A stretch of 64,000 nucleotides of DNA, taken from contig WACJ01000116.1 of the NCBI GenBank assembly GCA_008973525.1, forward strand, positions 310,001 through 374,000, written 5' to 3'. The position numbers were made by a program, and so were the translations under genes. Below, piece by piece: positions 11,639 through 25,759 of this stretch; position 1 is the stretch's first letter; each line of letters starts with the position of its first letter. This DNA comes from Stenopsyche tienmushanensis (taxonomy: Eukaryota > Arthropoda > Insecta > Trichoptera > Stenopsychidae). The notes under the pieces were generated by a model. That model had not been told where the DNA came from, did not search any database, and saw only the letters and a program-made list of their open reading frames with translations.

Positions 11639-14600
11639 ATGGTTACTAAAGAGGAAATGGAATCTGCCAATAGCACCAATAAAAAATCTCCAACGCTACA
11701 TAAAACTCCATCAAAAACAGCCAGCATGGATATTTCAGCTAACGAAAACCAGAGTCCGAACACTGCAGAGAAAAAAAATGGGTAATTTAAGTCAACAATA
11801 TCATTGCTGTGTTTTTAGAGAAGGAAATTTATCAGCGGTTTTTAAAATATTTCAGCAAACCATCTAAATCCAATAAATCGACAGTTCAACCCACTATTGC
11901 TGAACTGTTTGGTAAAAAGCGTCATAGAAATGAGGACAGTCAAGATGTTTCTCCTGAGGTGCGTGCATACAATTTAACATTATCTTCCAGTTAGAAAACT
12001 TTATACTCATTAATCATTGGTTTTATATTTAATGCAACTTAAAAGTACTCGTAATTCTATTAATGAAGCTTTAGTAAAAATATGTAGTTGAATTAATATT
12101 TTTATTTATACTATATTATTTATATAAGGAACAAACAAAGGTCTTCTCTTTCAGAAATATTAGATAATCCAGTTGAAAATGTCGTTTTTTAAATGAAAGA
12201 GTTAAATTGAAACAAAAAATGTATTAATTAATTTCGTCGATACAATGTATTCTCCTTTAGTAGATACAGTCTTTTCCTGTACAGACAAACAGCACAGTGA
12301 TCGACCAAATGAAGTAACTACCCCTGAAATGGTGAAGAGAATCCACAAAATAGTATTGGATGACCACTGACGATGAACATAAATATTAATAGTTTTCATG
12401 GATGGGGGGAAGTCTAGACTCTGCAACCTCATTTGCCATGAGCCATCAATATAAGTTAGCCTCTAAGGTGGCTTCTGTCATCATACAGATGGCACCGGTT
12501 AGGCATTTATCCACAAAAACCCTAAAAGAGGAGTGGCCACAAGGTCTGTGTCCAACCGGTCCGCTTTTCAGATTGCTGACATCATACCCGAACATGTCTA
12601 CAGAACGATTACAAAACGAAGTTGTCTGAAGAAGACTGATTGGGTGGGTTTTTTAAATTATACAATCAATCGAAAATATTGTCTTTATTTTATTGCGGGC
12701 TGGGTCGGCTCAATCTTTAAGCGATGTCGAAGAAAAGAGGGATTAGACAACTTATCAGTATCAATCAGTGTTGATTCATGTAAAGTAGAATGGTTAAGTA
12801 AAATAAAAACCATGTGCTACTCTCGACTGATATTCTGAGTTTTGCGCCGTTTTTCAACGATTTATCCGAAAAAAACGACATTTTCAACTGAATTATCTAA
12901 TATTCAAATAGTTTCTTTGTTTCATCCTAGTATAATTAACAGCAATAAAGCCCTGTTCTATAAGATAGGGAAAGGTATCAATAAATTGAATATCATTTTC
13001 TCCCCAATTTAAACTCATTAAAGTAACGTCTGAATCTTTCAATTTCCTCCGAAGTTACATCTTTCGTAGATGTAACAGCATAACAAAACCTCTACCGTCC
13101 ACCATGAAATTTTGAACGCCTACTAGTGGACAATAGAGACCATATTCGGTTCACATTCTGTATTAATTCTCTGGCAAAAATTTTCAACATGCCAGAACTA
13201 TCAATAAATCGTTTAATGTATTCTTTTAGCGAAAAATTAAAGTTGTCACAACTGAGGTGATACATCCGATTGATAAAGTTACAAGCGTCACTATTAATCC
13301 AGTCAATTATGAAGCTATCGACGATATAAAGAAGGAAAATAAAAACTCCTCTGTATCGGATAATGGCAAATCAAGCGATTTAAAAGAAACCACAAAAGTT
13401 AAAGATGAACGCCGAGATGCTCCAGAATTATCAGTTGAAAGATGCCACATATGCAATCAAAATATCAATGATCCTGAAGTGAAGTTCTTTTATGGTCATC
13501 CTCAAAACGCTGTGGAAGAATTCATCGCACTTACGGATGAAAACCTCGTATTAACTTCGGGTAAAATTACACTTGCATATCAACATTTTTAAATATACAT
13601 TGTAACTCAAAAATATAACTACCTACAGACTACATAATTTAATTACTAATATATTAAAACTTGTATTTTGACACATTATTCTTTGTTTTATCTTCGTTTC
13701 TGTTTGTTGATATTTAGGTGATGATGGCGATATTATGGAGAGACCGCATGTGAATGTTACCGGTTATTCAATTTACGACAAGGAAGGACACTTGTGTCCA
13801 ATCGATGGAGGCTTAATCGAATCCGATATCAGGATTTATTTGTCCGGATATTTGAAATCAATATGCTCCGATTCGCCTGAAATTGATAATGATTGTGTAC
13901 CAGTTAAAGACGTCGGTCCACTTATTGAATGGTACGTTTTTGGCGTAAATAATATTATTTATTTGGTGCGTTCCATAGGGTGTGTGAATAAGTTTCTGCC
14001 GTTTTCGTGAAAATAAATCCTTTATTTAATTGGAGAATCATTCATTGCTAGGCGTTAATTTTGTCCATTTTTCTGGCTGTATTTAAATTCCATATCGAAA
14101 AAAAAAAACATGCCTTGAGGCTATCCATGAATCGACCCATTTTTTAGTATCTTCGTAAGAAGTGAAGTGCTGCACAGCCAAGCCATGAATCATCGATCAG
14201 AAAAGTACCAATCGGAAGGAGCAATGTCAAGAGAGTACAACGGATGGGGGTAAAACTTTCAATTTCATCCTTTCCAGATACTTCCAGGCAGGAACTTGTT
14301 CACACACCAAATATTATAAACTTTCAGTTTTTAAAAAATGTTGACTAATGTAACTTTTTTAATGTGCAGGAGTGTCCATGGATTCGATGGTGGAGAAAAT
14401 AATTGTATTATCATATCAACAGAATTTGCAGAGTACAACCTCTTGAAACCAAGTACAGAATATGCACATCTTATGGATGATCTTTATGAAAGAATTAGGA
14501 TAAGTAAAGTAACAATAGAATATTTGGAGGAATATCATTACCTTTTGCCAAACTATGAAGACCTTTTATCAGTCATCAAAGAAAATTCCGTACCTGAACT

Positions 14601-17600
14601 TAACAATAAAATGATGACTGAAGAAATGTTACACAAACATGCTAGATTTATATGCGACCAAGTTGTATCATTAGAAGCCGCTGATGAAGACGGGGATCCT
14701 CCAATTATCACTCTTCCGTGCATGAGAGAATTAATCAAGTTATTTGGCATAAAATTTGGAAAAACACGAATTCGGCCAAAAATTAAATATGAAAAAAAAG
14801 CTGCTTCAAAGGGTTGGACAAAGGCTACAACCACTCCGTTAGTTCGTAATACATTTGAGACGTTTTTCTCAAATCAACTGGATAAATTAAACGAGAAAAA
14901 TCTAGTATTGCGTAGAAAAAGATGTGGTATCTGTGATAATTGTCAAACGCCCGACTGCGGCAAATGTAATGCGTGCAGAGCAATGGCAAAATTCGGAGGC
15001 GCCGGCAAAACAAAAAAAGCGTGCATTCATAGAAACTGCCCTAACATGGCTGTTGAACAAGCTGAAGAATCCGATCCTGAAAATGAAGACGAATCTGAAT
15101 CCAATGATTTGATGTCCATGGAGTTCCCCGAAGATAAAATCCCTGTTAAATTAATAGCCGCGGGAATTAAAACAATTACATGGCTCGGAGATTCTGTAAA
15201 AACTGAAGTCAATAAAACGTTTTATAACGCAGTTAAAATTGATAGCCTTGAAGTCAGAATCGGAGATTTTGTAATGGTCGATACGCTATCACCCGTTATT
15301 CCACATCTGGTGACAAGAGTTGTATGCATGTGGAAAGAACCGATGACGCCTAGATCTGGCTATTTCCACGGTCAAGTTTTTGCTAGAGCGACTGATACGG
15401 TGCTCGGTGAAGTAAGCGATCCAAGAGAGATATTTTTACAAGATACGTGCTGCAATGGGGCTCCACTTTCATCCATATTAAGATTAGCGAGTGTCGAAAA
15501 AAGGGATATGCCAGCCGATTGGTTTAAATTAGGCGGAGAAGATTCAGCTGAGGAACTTAAGGAAGACGATGGGAAAACTTATTACTACCAAAAATTTTAC
15601 GACAAAGTCTACGCTCGTTTTGTCGATTTACCGTCTGATCCTCCGTGCCCAAATCTCGCTAGGGAGCATCGCTACTGTCCATCTTGTGAGCGCCAAAATA
15701 AAAAATATGCTTTTAATTTACCGAAAGTAGTCGAAAAAGTTGAAATCGATACAAAAATTCCGAGGGAAAGTAATCGATACGAATGGGGAGCTGTTAAATG
15801 GAAAGGAAACGATTATCGTAAAGGAAACGGTGTTTTTCTTCAAGCTGGCACGTTTAAACTTAAGAATTATCAGAATTCGGAAACCCGTGAAAAATTAAAA
15901 AATGAAGAGATCGATGAATCAATTTTCACCGAATACTACAGAAAAAGCGATAATAGTCTGCGAGGATCTAATATCGACACTATTGAGCCGTACTGTGTCG
16001 GATATATTAATGCAGTACTCGCGCGAGGTGATAATCCCATCGTTGTCCCTCAAGATATATTCTTGAAAGTTAATATTATGTACCGTCCAGAAAATACAAC
16101 AAAGAAGTTTCCGTACAAAGATGATCTCAATTTAGTATATTGGTCGAATGAACAAAAAGAAGTACCATTTTCTAGTGTTGTAGGACCGTGCCAATTGATT
16201 TACGCCGATAATATACCGACTGAAATATCAGTATCCGAATGGTCAAATTTAAGTAACAACCGTTTTTATTTTAAAGAAGCGTATGAAAAAAGCACTGGAG
16301 CTTTTGTGGACGTTCCTGAAGAAATAACGACCGTAGGACTCGTTAATAAAGTGAAGGCTAAAGGTAAAGGAAAAGGTAAAAGTAGCAACCCCGAGAAAAA
16401 AGTTGAAGCAGACGATATGTCCATTAAGCCTTTGAGAATGTTGGATGTGTTTGCGGGTTGTGGTGGATTGTCTGAAGGGCTGCATCGTTCAGGGGCTGCA
16501 ATTTCTCATTGGGCTATTGAGCAAGTCCCCACAGCTGCAAAAGCATATCAGCAAAATAATCCCGCGTGCACTGTGTTTACAGACGACTGTAATAAATTAC
16601 TTCGGTCAGTTTTAGATGGAGAGACTCATACTGCCGGGGGTCAACGATTACCCTGTAAAGGTGACGTTGAACTTCTTTGTGGTGGGCCTCCCTGTCAAGG
16701 TTTTTCTGGAATGAATCGTTTTAATTCGCGTGAATATTCAAACTTTAAAAACTCTCTGGTTGCATCATTTTTATCATATTGCGATTATTACCGTCCTAAA
16801 TATTTCATACTGGAGAATGTGCGAAACTTTGTTGCTTTTAAAAAAGGCATGGTATTGAAATTGACGCTCAGATGTTTATTGCAAATCGGATATCAATGCA
16901 CCTTTGGTATCGTCCAAGCCGGCAATTACGGCGTTCCACAGACTCGTCGACGACTCATTATATTAGCGGCCGCTCCAGGCTATCAATTACCAGAATATCC
17001 TGTACCGTCTCATGTATTCAGCCGAAGAGCTTGTACGTTGAGCGTAGCCATAGACGGTAAACGTTATAACACAAATATTGCATGGTACAATTCCGCTCCG
17101 AAGAGAACTTGCACCATACGCGATGCAATGGGCGATTTGCCACCGATTACAAACGGCGCAACCAGGCTAGAAATGGAATACGGTTCAACGCCTGAAAGTA
17201 ATTTCCAGCGATTGGTTAGAAGCAAAGATGAAACGATTAAACTGCGCGATCATATTTGTAAAAATATGGCACCGCTTATACAAGCAAGGATTTGTAGAAT
17301 ACCCACAACACCCGGTTCCGATTGGAGGGATTTACCGAACATTGAAGTTAGTCTTTCGGATGGAACGAAATCGAAGGTAAATCAAATTGTGGATTTTTTA
17401 ACAAATATTTCATTAGTTTCAAATTTATATCATTAACGATTAAAATTTAGATACTTCAATACTGGTACCATGATAACAAAAATGGTCGCGGACCCGGTGG
17501 TAAAATGAGGGGAGTGTGCGCATGCGCTAGTGGTCGTCCATGCGGGCCGATGGACAAACAAGATAACACTCTTATTCCATGGTGTTTACCGCACACAGGC

Positions 17601-18029
17601 AACAGACACAATCATTGGGCTGGACTTTATGGTTATTATTTTCATTGATTATGATTATTTTTGTAATTCGATTATATTAATAAATTATTTTTGTACGCAG
17701 GTCGTGTATCATGGGATGGATACTTCAGTACTACAGTGACAGATCCTGAACCTATGGGTAAACAAGGTCGTATTCTTCACCCGGAACAACATAGAGTCGT
17801 ATCCGTAAGAGAATGCGCTCGATCGCAAGGATTCCCCGATTCGTATATATTTTCTGGGACGACTCAAGATAAACATAGACAGGTAATATTTTATTTGAAC
17901 GTGTTTTGATTATCGACTTTTACATCGTTCTACATATAAAAATGCTTGCAGATCGGAAACGCTGTACCGCCTCCTTTGGGAGCTGCTTTGGGGCTTGAAA
18001 TAAAGAAGGCCTACATCAACAAAAATTGA
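11639..18029 (+). CDS. DNMT1: DNA (cytosine-5)-methyltransferase 1
   Basis: Maintenance methyltransferase that copies CpG methylation onto hemimethylated DNA after replication. Exons: 11639-11781, 11856-11958, 13230-13560, 13718-13931, 14370-17376, 17451-17631, 17701-17882, 17952-18029; all phases join, 1412 residues, no stop. PIP-like box QPTIAELF (59-66). RFTS domain from about 150 (CHIC at 154-157, [12 protein letters not shown]). CXXC zinc finger with eight Cys (449, 452, 455, 460, 463, 466, 482, 487) and KFGG. Two BAH domains (about 535-660 and 745-905). Gly-Lys linker at about 927. Catalytic domain: DVFAGCGG (956), PCQ with Cys1039, ENV with Glu1079, QTRRR (1121-1125), and GNAVPPPL near the end. 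The domain set is complete and all catalytic residues are present. The vertebrate DMAP1-binding N terminus is not seen. Intron 2 carries mariner and composite-repeat insertions. Confidence 0.97.
12236..12372 (+). mobile_element. Mariner N-terminal fragment in DNMT1 intron 2
   Basis: Encodes [15 protein letters not shown], the mariner helix-turn-helix start also seen reversed at 57100 and 63310. It is cut off at about 12370, where the composite repeat begins. Confidence 0.65.
12395..12845 (+). repeat. Composite repeat, near-complete copy
   Basis: Order of blocks: GGGGGAAGTCTAGACTC, a GTACAGAT block, TGTCCAACCGGTCCGCTTTT, GAACATGTCTACAGAACGAT, CTGAAGAAGACTGATTGGGT, AAAAGAGGGATTAGACAAC, then CTCTCGACTG and TTTTGCGCC. 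The same order recurs at 27605-27975, 34895-35256 and, reversed, 56419-56760 and 62550-62990. It sits in DNMT1 intron 2. Confidence 0.65.
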
Positions 18030-18499
18030 TCCGAGTAATGAAGAACGGAATATTTTAATAAAACAGATCTGATTTTTTTACCCTGGGACCAAAACTATTG
18101 CTATAACTATTAATTATTATATAAATATTAAGTTCCCGATATTAATTTATTTTAAAACATTTTTTAAATTGTTACAAAGCAACTGAAACACAGCCATCAA
18201 ATAATTGTTAAAATGTAATTGTATTTTTTGCCAAATCAACGTTATATAAAACATTGTATTAATAATTCAGTTTTATAAAACATTTTATCTTAGTACAAAA
18301 TATTGATTAAAACAACTTTTATTTTCAACAAATTTTGTTTATTACCACAACAAACAATCCACAAAAGTTGCATTAATCCGTATAAAAATATTTTTAAGAT
18401 TTTAATGCAAAATAATTTAGTATTAATTTTGGGTTGAATATGTTATATAAATTAACATGATCTTCAATCACAACTTACATTTGTATTATATAACAGGTG

Positions 18500-21400
18500 C
18501 TATTTATTTAAATTGCCAGTTTTCCGTTTAATACTATTAATCAAAACACTAACTGCAGCGTCTCTCTTGGGCTTTTTATATTCTAGCGGCGAATCGATAA
18601 TTTCACTCTCTCCGGGTCGACGTTTTAATTTTTCCTGTATGAGTGCCTCGATACCCTTGGTCTTTTTGAAATTAGGATCTGTCGGATCTATGTTATAATG
18701 ATGCGACGTGTAAAGAGCGGAAAACCTTTGGTCGTTCACGTCGACGTTGAAATCGGACAATGTATTTTTGCTTTCCAAATTTTGCTTCATTTTATTTTTG
18801 AGCCTCCTCTTTCTCATCGATTTGGTTTCGTTCTCGGCTTCCTGGATCTTTTTAAAGCTGAAATGCGCCTTGCCTTTGTCGTCGTCGTCCAAAAGCAATT
18901 CTAATTCGGCGCGTTTCCGCTTTTCTTCCTCGTCGTCACTGTCTTTTTTGTGGGCTTTCTTTTTTGTCTTTTTCTGCTTAAACTCTGGATTGTTGAATTC
19001 TTCAGCGAAATATGGATCATTCATGTCGATGTCGGATGGTACGTCGTCTGAGCTGAAACCATTTGCTTCCTCGTCGGAACTGGCCCCTTTAGCTTTTTCA
19101 AGCTTATTTTTTCTTTCGAGCTTTTTAGCCTTTTTCTTCTCCTTTTTTTTCTGCACCATTTCTTCAAATGGTGTCATTTTATCACCTGAAATTAATATTT
19201 TATTTGAATAAAACTTCACATGGAGAAAATTCATTAAAATCATTAATAATTCTGCAAATTTTCAAATACGAGTCGTATTTAACCCTTTCAAACCGGAGAA
19301 CATAAACGCTATGCTCTAATGTAGATCCACTTTATATGTATATCCACTTTAACACAACAGAATATTTCTTAATGTTCAACTTGCATGGCATCTGCTTTGC
19401 AAGGACAGGGTTACTGTGCAAGCATTCTAGTTTACTTCTGAAGGAGTAGATTTTGCAAAAGAGTGGTGATACTCGGCTAATGACGCCACCCCAGAACAGT
19501 CAAGTGGGAATAACAAAATTGGTCAACGATAAGAATGATGCGAGTATCTTATTTATCAAAACAAACGCTTGCTCTCAAGACAACACGAACAAAAGTCATC
19601 TTATCTTTGCTTCTAAAAAGCTTAATAGCTTATCCGACGATAGCGATTTCAGTTAATTATACCTAAATTTTATGATGGTTAAAAGGATTAAAAGACAATC
19701 TATTTTCTCTGAAAGGTCCTGCTTATGAATGTTGTATACGAACCATTGTTTTGCTTTTTATTCACAAGCTCCTGGGTTTTTTCTCTTAATCCAAGTCCCC
19801 ATGTAACTTCCATTTCCATATCTTGATTTTTCTTTTTATTTTCACCAGACTCTATGTCTTGTAATAGGGATTTATACTTCGATATGATATCCTTCTCGTT
19901 GGTTTTTTCACTAACATTTTGAGGAATACTTGTATCATCGTCACTTACATCACTCCCTAAAATTATATTGATTTATTACAACAACCAAATGGAGAGAAAA
20001 AATCACAAATATAATACAATCACAAACCTTCATCTGACGAAGAAAATGCTAAATAGTTTTTAAGGTCTTCGTCTTTAACCTCACCGCTGGCAGCTCCTTT
20101 CAAAACCTCCATCCGTTGAGGGTTCGCCGTATCCCACGTGAGTTCTACTTTAGCTTGCTGTAGAGCGGTCGTAACAAATAGACGTGGTTTATAATGACTT
20201 ACGTCTGGAGCCTCTTGACACTCATCGTGCACTTCCTAAATAGGTTTTTTTTATTTTTAAATAAAGTAAATTTACACATATGTAATAAGTACTCCTTGTT
20301 AATAAAATTTTACCTGATCAAATTCTTCTTCGTCTGGTACAAATCTTAAATCGAGCTTACTCGCGCTGCTCTCATATTCTATACCGTCACAATCTGTATA
20401 TATTTTATTGGCGGTGGAAGCTGAATCAAATACCACAATAGCGTAATAATACTTTAATCTATTGAGTTGATATTGTCTCAACTTTTCCATGTGATATTTG
20501 GACCCTGGATAAAGAAAAACAAATTATTTAAAATGATGGAAAGCAAAATAATTCACAATTGGTATTTATATGTATATTAATCGGTATAAGGAACTAAACA
20601 TAAACAGTTATTGCCACGCATCGAGTTTCAGCTTTAAACCGAGTGGTGAGCGAGAGTCACCTCTCGAGTGCAAAGTGTTAAAATGATGTTTTATTGGATA
20701 AATTCAAAAATTGTATCATAACACATAGACAGTAATAGTATTTATTGAAAATAGTAACCTTCTTCGTTTTCTTTTTTTCCATCATCAGAATCACTTCCGC
20801 TATCAACATCTAACTTTTTTTCTGTGAGCTCAATGGGTCCTCTCATCTCCTCTTCTTTCATTCTTTTTAATCCAAATTCTGATGGATAAATCTGAAATAA
20901 TTTATAAATAAATATATGAATACAAAATACATCTTGCATATTAAACTACCTGATGTAAATTTCTCACCGTCACACTTTTTATTAATCCGCCTGGTGGCAA
21001 AAATGAATTAAAGAGTACAAAAATATCAGAAGCATTTATATTATCCCAATCCATATTACAGACAGCTAATCTATAAGAAACAAAATAGTTTTGTTATATT
21101 AATAGAAAAATAAGTATAGTAAAATGTATCAAAATAAAGCTAATATGTATATACAGTGGAACCTCGGCTTACAAGTGTTCGTTGGTCCCATCAGACCAAG
21201 TTACCAGGCCATAAACCGATGAAAGACTCCTCTTTTGTACGAATGCGAGTGGCGACAAGAAGATAAAGCTTCTTCTTATTTAATCTTCGAAGAACTTATG
21301 AAGGATTCAAGGAGCAGAGGGAGAAAAATAAACTGTCGATAGCAGAGATTAGTGCTCGTACTTCAATGTGGTTAAAGTTACAAACATTTGTGGAAGAAAA

Positions 21401-22286
21401 TCATCCAGAAAAAGTAGCAGCTGTTGGGGCTATTCATTTATTTAATGAAGTCGCCAAATTTTTCTTAATTTGGTCAATCATAGAGTAATCAATCAGGCTT
21501 CTAACAGCTCACAGTAGATCTACCACAATTCGAATTCTCAAAGTCCGAAATGGTCTCCTTCGTTATAACATCATATGTAATATACACAATTAATCAAATA
21601 TACTCAAAAAATACCTATATGTTGCATCGTCACATGTTTCAGCATCGGCATCTAATTCCCCCCAACCATGTTCTACGTCATCATCCTTTTCTTCAGACGA
21701 TTCTTCATCTGAAGAACTATCGGTTAAAAGAACACCTATAAATATACACAAATTTTTACTATTCAAATAGTTCAATCCCTTAAAAGATATTACATCATAT
21801 TGTGTACAAACCATCGCCTCTTGCATAGTCAGTATCTAGGTCTAGTAATTTTTTCTTGATATTCTTTGGCAGATCACCACAAACTAGTTTGTCATTTTTT
21901 ATCTCCGTCGATTCATCTTCGCTTGTACTTTTTTCAATGTCAACACTCTCCGATTTTGGACGTACAAATTTTCCAGGTTCTTCACCACTTTGAATCGACT
22001 GCTCATTGTCCTCGTTATCTTCAATCACATTATCGTCCTCTTCATCGTCGCTACTATCAGAATCATCTGAACCCAAGTCATAATATTTTCTAAGATTTTC
22101 AGACGAAGATTGATTTACGGGTTTTCCTCTTTTGTCGACCGTGTATTTGACTTTGAATTTTTCGCTATCAAACATAGACTGAAACCTTTTGTCTATCTTA
22201 ACCTTCCTTTCGGCTTTGGGTATTTGTCTATATCGCGGATCATTTATCAATTTGGTAAAGCGACTGTCCTTTAAAATGTCACCCAT
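18500..22286 (-). CDS. ESF1: ESF1 pre-rRNA processing protein
   Basis: Nucleolar factor needed for early pre-rRNA cleavage and 18S rRNA production (family knowledge). Exons on the minus strand: 22286-21812, 21735-21615, 21070-20968, 20891-20759, 20504-20314, 20235-20028, 19956-19744, 19185-18500; total 2130 nt, 709 residues, frame intact. Starts [20 protein letters not shown], followed by acidic Asp/Glu/Ser tracts. The RRM-like core runs [68 protein letters not shown]. Then [14 protein letters not shown], a Lys-rich part, and a C-terminal NUC153-type motif [20 protein letters not shown] at about 630-660. Shorter than human ESF1 (851) mostly through the acidic linkers. Introns 2 and 7 hold transposon relics. 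Convergent with DNMT1 (470 bp between stops). Confidence 0.96.
19283..19687. mobile_element. Putative TTAA-flanked (piggyBac-type) insertion in ESF1 intron 7
   Basis: Flanked by TTAA at 19279-19282 and 19688-19691. The left end CCCTTTCAAACC and the inverted right end TCCTTTTAACC match weakly. It fills most of the intron 19186-19743. A 67-codon frame inside has no recognisable domain. Assignment rests on the TTAA flanks and CCCTTT start. Confidence 0.4.
21155..21510 (+). mobile_element. Pogo/Tigger-like fragment in ESF1 intron 2
   Basis: Begins CAGTGGAACCTCGGCTTACA, a typical Tigger/jerky-type terminus (family knowledge). Inside, a reading frame has [20 protein letters not shown] and [20 protein letters not shown]. 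The right terminus was not found. Opposite in strand to ESF1. Confidence 0.5.
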
Positions 22287-23564
<1,278 letters not shown>

Positions 23565-23989
23565 CAGTATGGTAGTATGATATGCTTTTCTAGTCCTTTC
23601 ACGTTATTGAAGTCTTTATGGACGGACAAAAATAAGAGCACAAATAAACCAAGCAGTATGAATACCCACAACAATTGCAATAATACAGTCAATTTAATCG
23701 ACAAAGTTTAGTTATGGTACAAATTAATAAATAGATGCTATTCGGAATAAATGTGTATGTTTACATTGTTGTAAAATCACAAATTATAATACGAATGTTA
23801 TATCTGTGTTAAAAATAAATTATTTTTTGGCCTATATATTTTTTTTATTAATAAATTCATTCTAGATTAGATATTTTTCAGATTAGTTCGTAGGACATGC
23901 GTCATCTGCCCGTTTCATATTATAACTAATAAGGCATGGTTTAACTCAGATATTTTCAAAAACTGGATTTTTAAAGAATTTGTTCTTAC

Positions 23990-24485
23990 TGTGTAAAAAT
24001 TTCAAGAGAAGAAACTAGGAATACCGCCACAAGAGGTGAAATGTTTATTTATTTTAGACAACGCTCCTGCTCATCCCTCTGAAAATATTCTACGTTCAGA
24101 AGATGGCAACTTTAGTTGTATGTTTTTGCTAAAAAATACAACATCGCTTATTCAACCCATCAGGGAATAATTTTGGCAACCAAACAAATATATCGTGGAA
24201 TGTTTTTAAAGCAAGTAATGGTTGTATTGCAAGATGAAGATAATGCAGAAAATACAAGAGGACAGCGTAGCTTGCAAAACTTAAAATGTTACAATTTAAA
24301 ATCAACAATTTTTCATTTTGCTGCAGCATGGAAAGAAGTGAAAGAGCAAACATAAAAAAATAGTTGGAAGAATTTGTTTGATGGCGTAGATGCAGACATA
24401 GATTTAGATGTTCATGATTTCTGTACGACCATTCATAATAAAATGAAAGTAAAAGATTTTTTATCTGCACTAAAATAATGTACAC
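23990..24485 (+). mobile_element. Jerky/Tigger (pogo) transposase relic
   Basis: Reads VKCLFILDNAPAHPSENILR, then MFLLKNTTSLIQP, GIILATKQIYRGMF and a tail through AAAWKEVKEQT. LDNAPAHP and the NTTSLIQPxxQG motif are signatures of the DDE_1 pogo/jerky transposase core (family knowledge). Small frame breaks separate the parts. It lies between TRIAP1 and SPT4. The N-terminal half is absent here. Confidence 0.8.
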
Positions 24486-24782
24486 AAAAATAAAACTTAG
24501 GAATGACAAAAGGTAATTGGATAGGAGGTAACGTAATAATCAAACAATAAAAATACAATATACTTATTATTATGAATTTATTAATATTGAAATTATAATA
24601 AACTTAAAAGAAATAGATCATACAATCATAACGCGTCATTTTTATTTGATTTTTTTTATAACTTCTTCGATCAAAACGATACATCATTAATGCATTTGTT
24701 GTACTTTTTTATTACATTCATTGAACGAGAAAAAAGTTTTGAATGAGTTTCCATAAATACTTCAATTTGATAACGGAGCAAT

Positions 24783-25407
24783 TTATCTTTGACTTGTATC
24801 TCTCGGTCTATAAACTATGCCTCTGCTCTTCATGTCCCTAATAATTCCGGCCGGTAATCGTCCAGATACTGATATAGCATAAGCCCCCTTACAAAATCTA
24901 TCTGAAAATGTCATCAACGTTACATATTAAATGAATCATATTACAACAAATGAGTCGATAAAAAATGTTTTTGTCTTACTTATTCTTTGCCATTTGCAGA
25001 CCCAACTATCTTCTGGACTCATGACGGCTATCATTCTAAAATCAACACAACGAAACATTAATAAAGCATATTTAAAAAATAGCCATAAATCTTAAATAAG
25101 CGAATAAAATAACATAGAATACCCATCAAAATTGTTGCTAGTGCAATCATACACATTATCCTTGCTATTCTTCATCCTGAGGAATTCCTCGCAGTTATCA
25201 CAGCCGTCATATTCAAACTGCTCGAATGTCTGCGTAATATATATACACATTTTAATAAGATAAAACAATACAGTGAATTAGTGTGCGGTTATCGTGGCAT
25301 TTAGTTTTGAAATATAACCTATTTATAAATAAAATGACGCTTACTTTGATCAGGGAACACACGAGGCAAGCACGTAGTCCTCTTAATTCTTTGGGAACCG
25401 TCTCCAT
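24783..25407 (-). CDS. SUPT4H1: Transcription elongation factor SPT4
   Basis: Zinc-finger subunit of DSIF; with SPT5 it binds RNA polymerase II and controls pausing and elongation. Exons on the minus strand: 25407-25345, 25229-25123, 25035-24980, 24901-24783; phases join to 114 residues (human 117). Reads METVPKELRGLRACLVCSLI, EYDGCDNCEEFLRMKN, CTSNNFDG, MIAVMSPEDSWVCKWQRIN, RFCKGAYAISVSGRLPAG, ending RDTSQR. The zinc site is CLVC plus CDNC. Start chosen at MET before VPKELRGLRAC, where family members begin; an in-frame ATG at 25500 would add 31 residues not seen in the family. Confidence 0.96.
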
Positions 25408-25615
25408 GATATCGACTGAACTGTGCGAAGAATCAGCACAAAATAACACCCGACGTATCACTGAGCCACACAGTTGACATATGCTAAACAGTGTTGCCAA
25501 CTAAACAATTGAATGCGTTTAAAAATTATAACGTGTATCTTTGCACCAACAGACGGATATTTTTGCAATTAAATTATTATTTTTATTTTATTAACTGAAT
25601 GATCTGGTATACAAC

Positions 25616-25741
25616 ATGAATACTTCTTCTGATGAAGATTTAGAATCGAAAGAAAAGGCCCATCATATTAGGGTTAAATGTCGTCGGACCGCCGATCAGA
25701 TAAGACAAAATATTAGTCCGACAGGAGACTCGAAATATTGA
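25616..25741 (+). CDS. Possible 41-codon small ORF or first exon
   Basis: ATG at 25616, 209 bp upstream of and divergent from SPT4. It reads MNTSSDEDLESKEKAHHIRV, then KCRRTADQIRQNISPTGDSK, Y and TGA at 25739-25741. A donor-like GAG|GTACAT follows at about 25747. Charged composition and position beside an SPT4 promoter make it a candidate small gene or the first exon of a disrupted gene. No family recognised and no further exons found. Confidence 0.25.
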   Translation: MNTSSDEDLESKEKAHHIRVKCRRTADQIRQNISPTGDSKY

Positions 25742-25759
25742 AAAGAGGTACATTTGAAT

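Noticed and set aside
25408..25500. 31-residue N-terminal extension of SPT4
   Set aside because: SPT4 proteins begin just before VPKELRGLRAC-type sequence; the extension has no family support.
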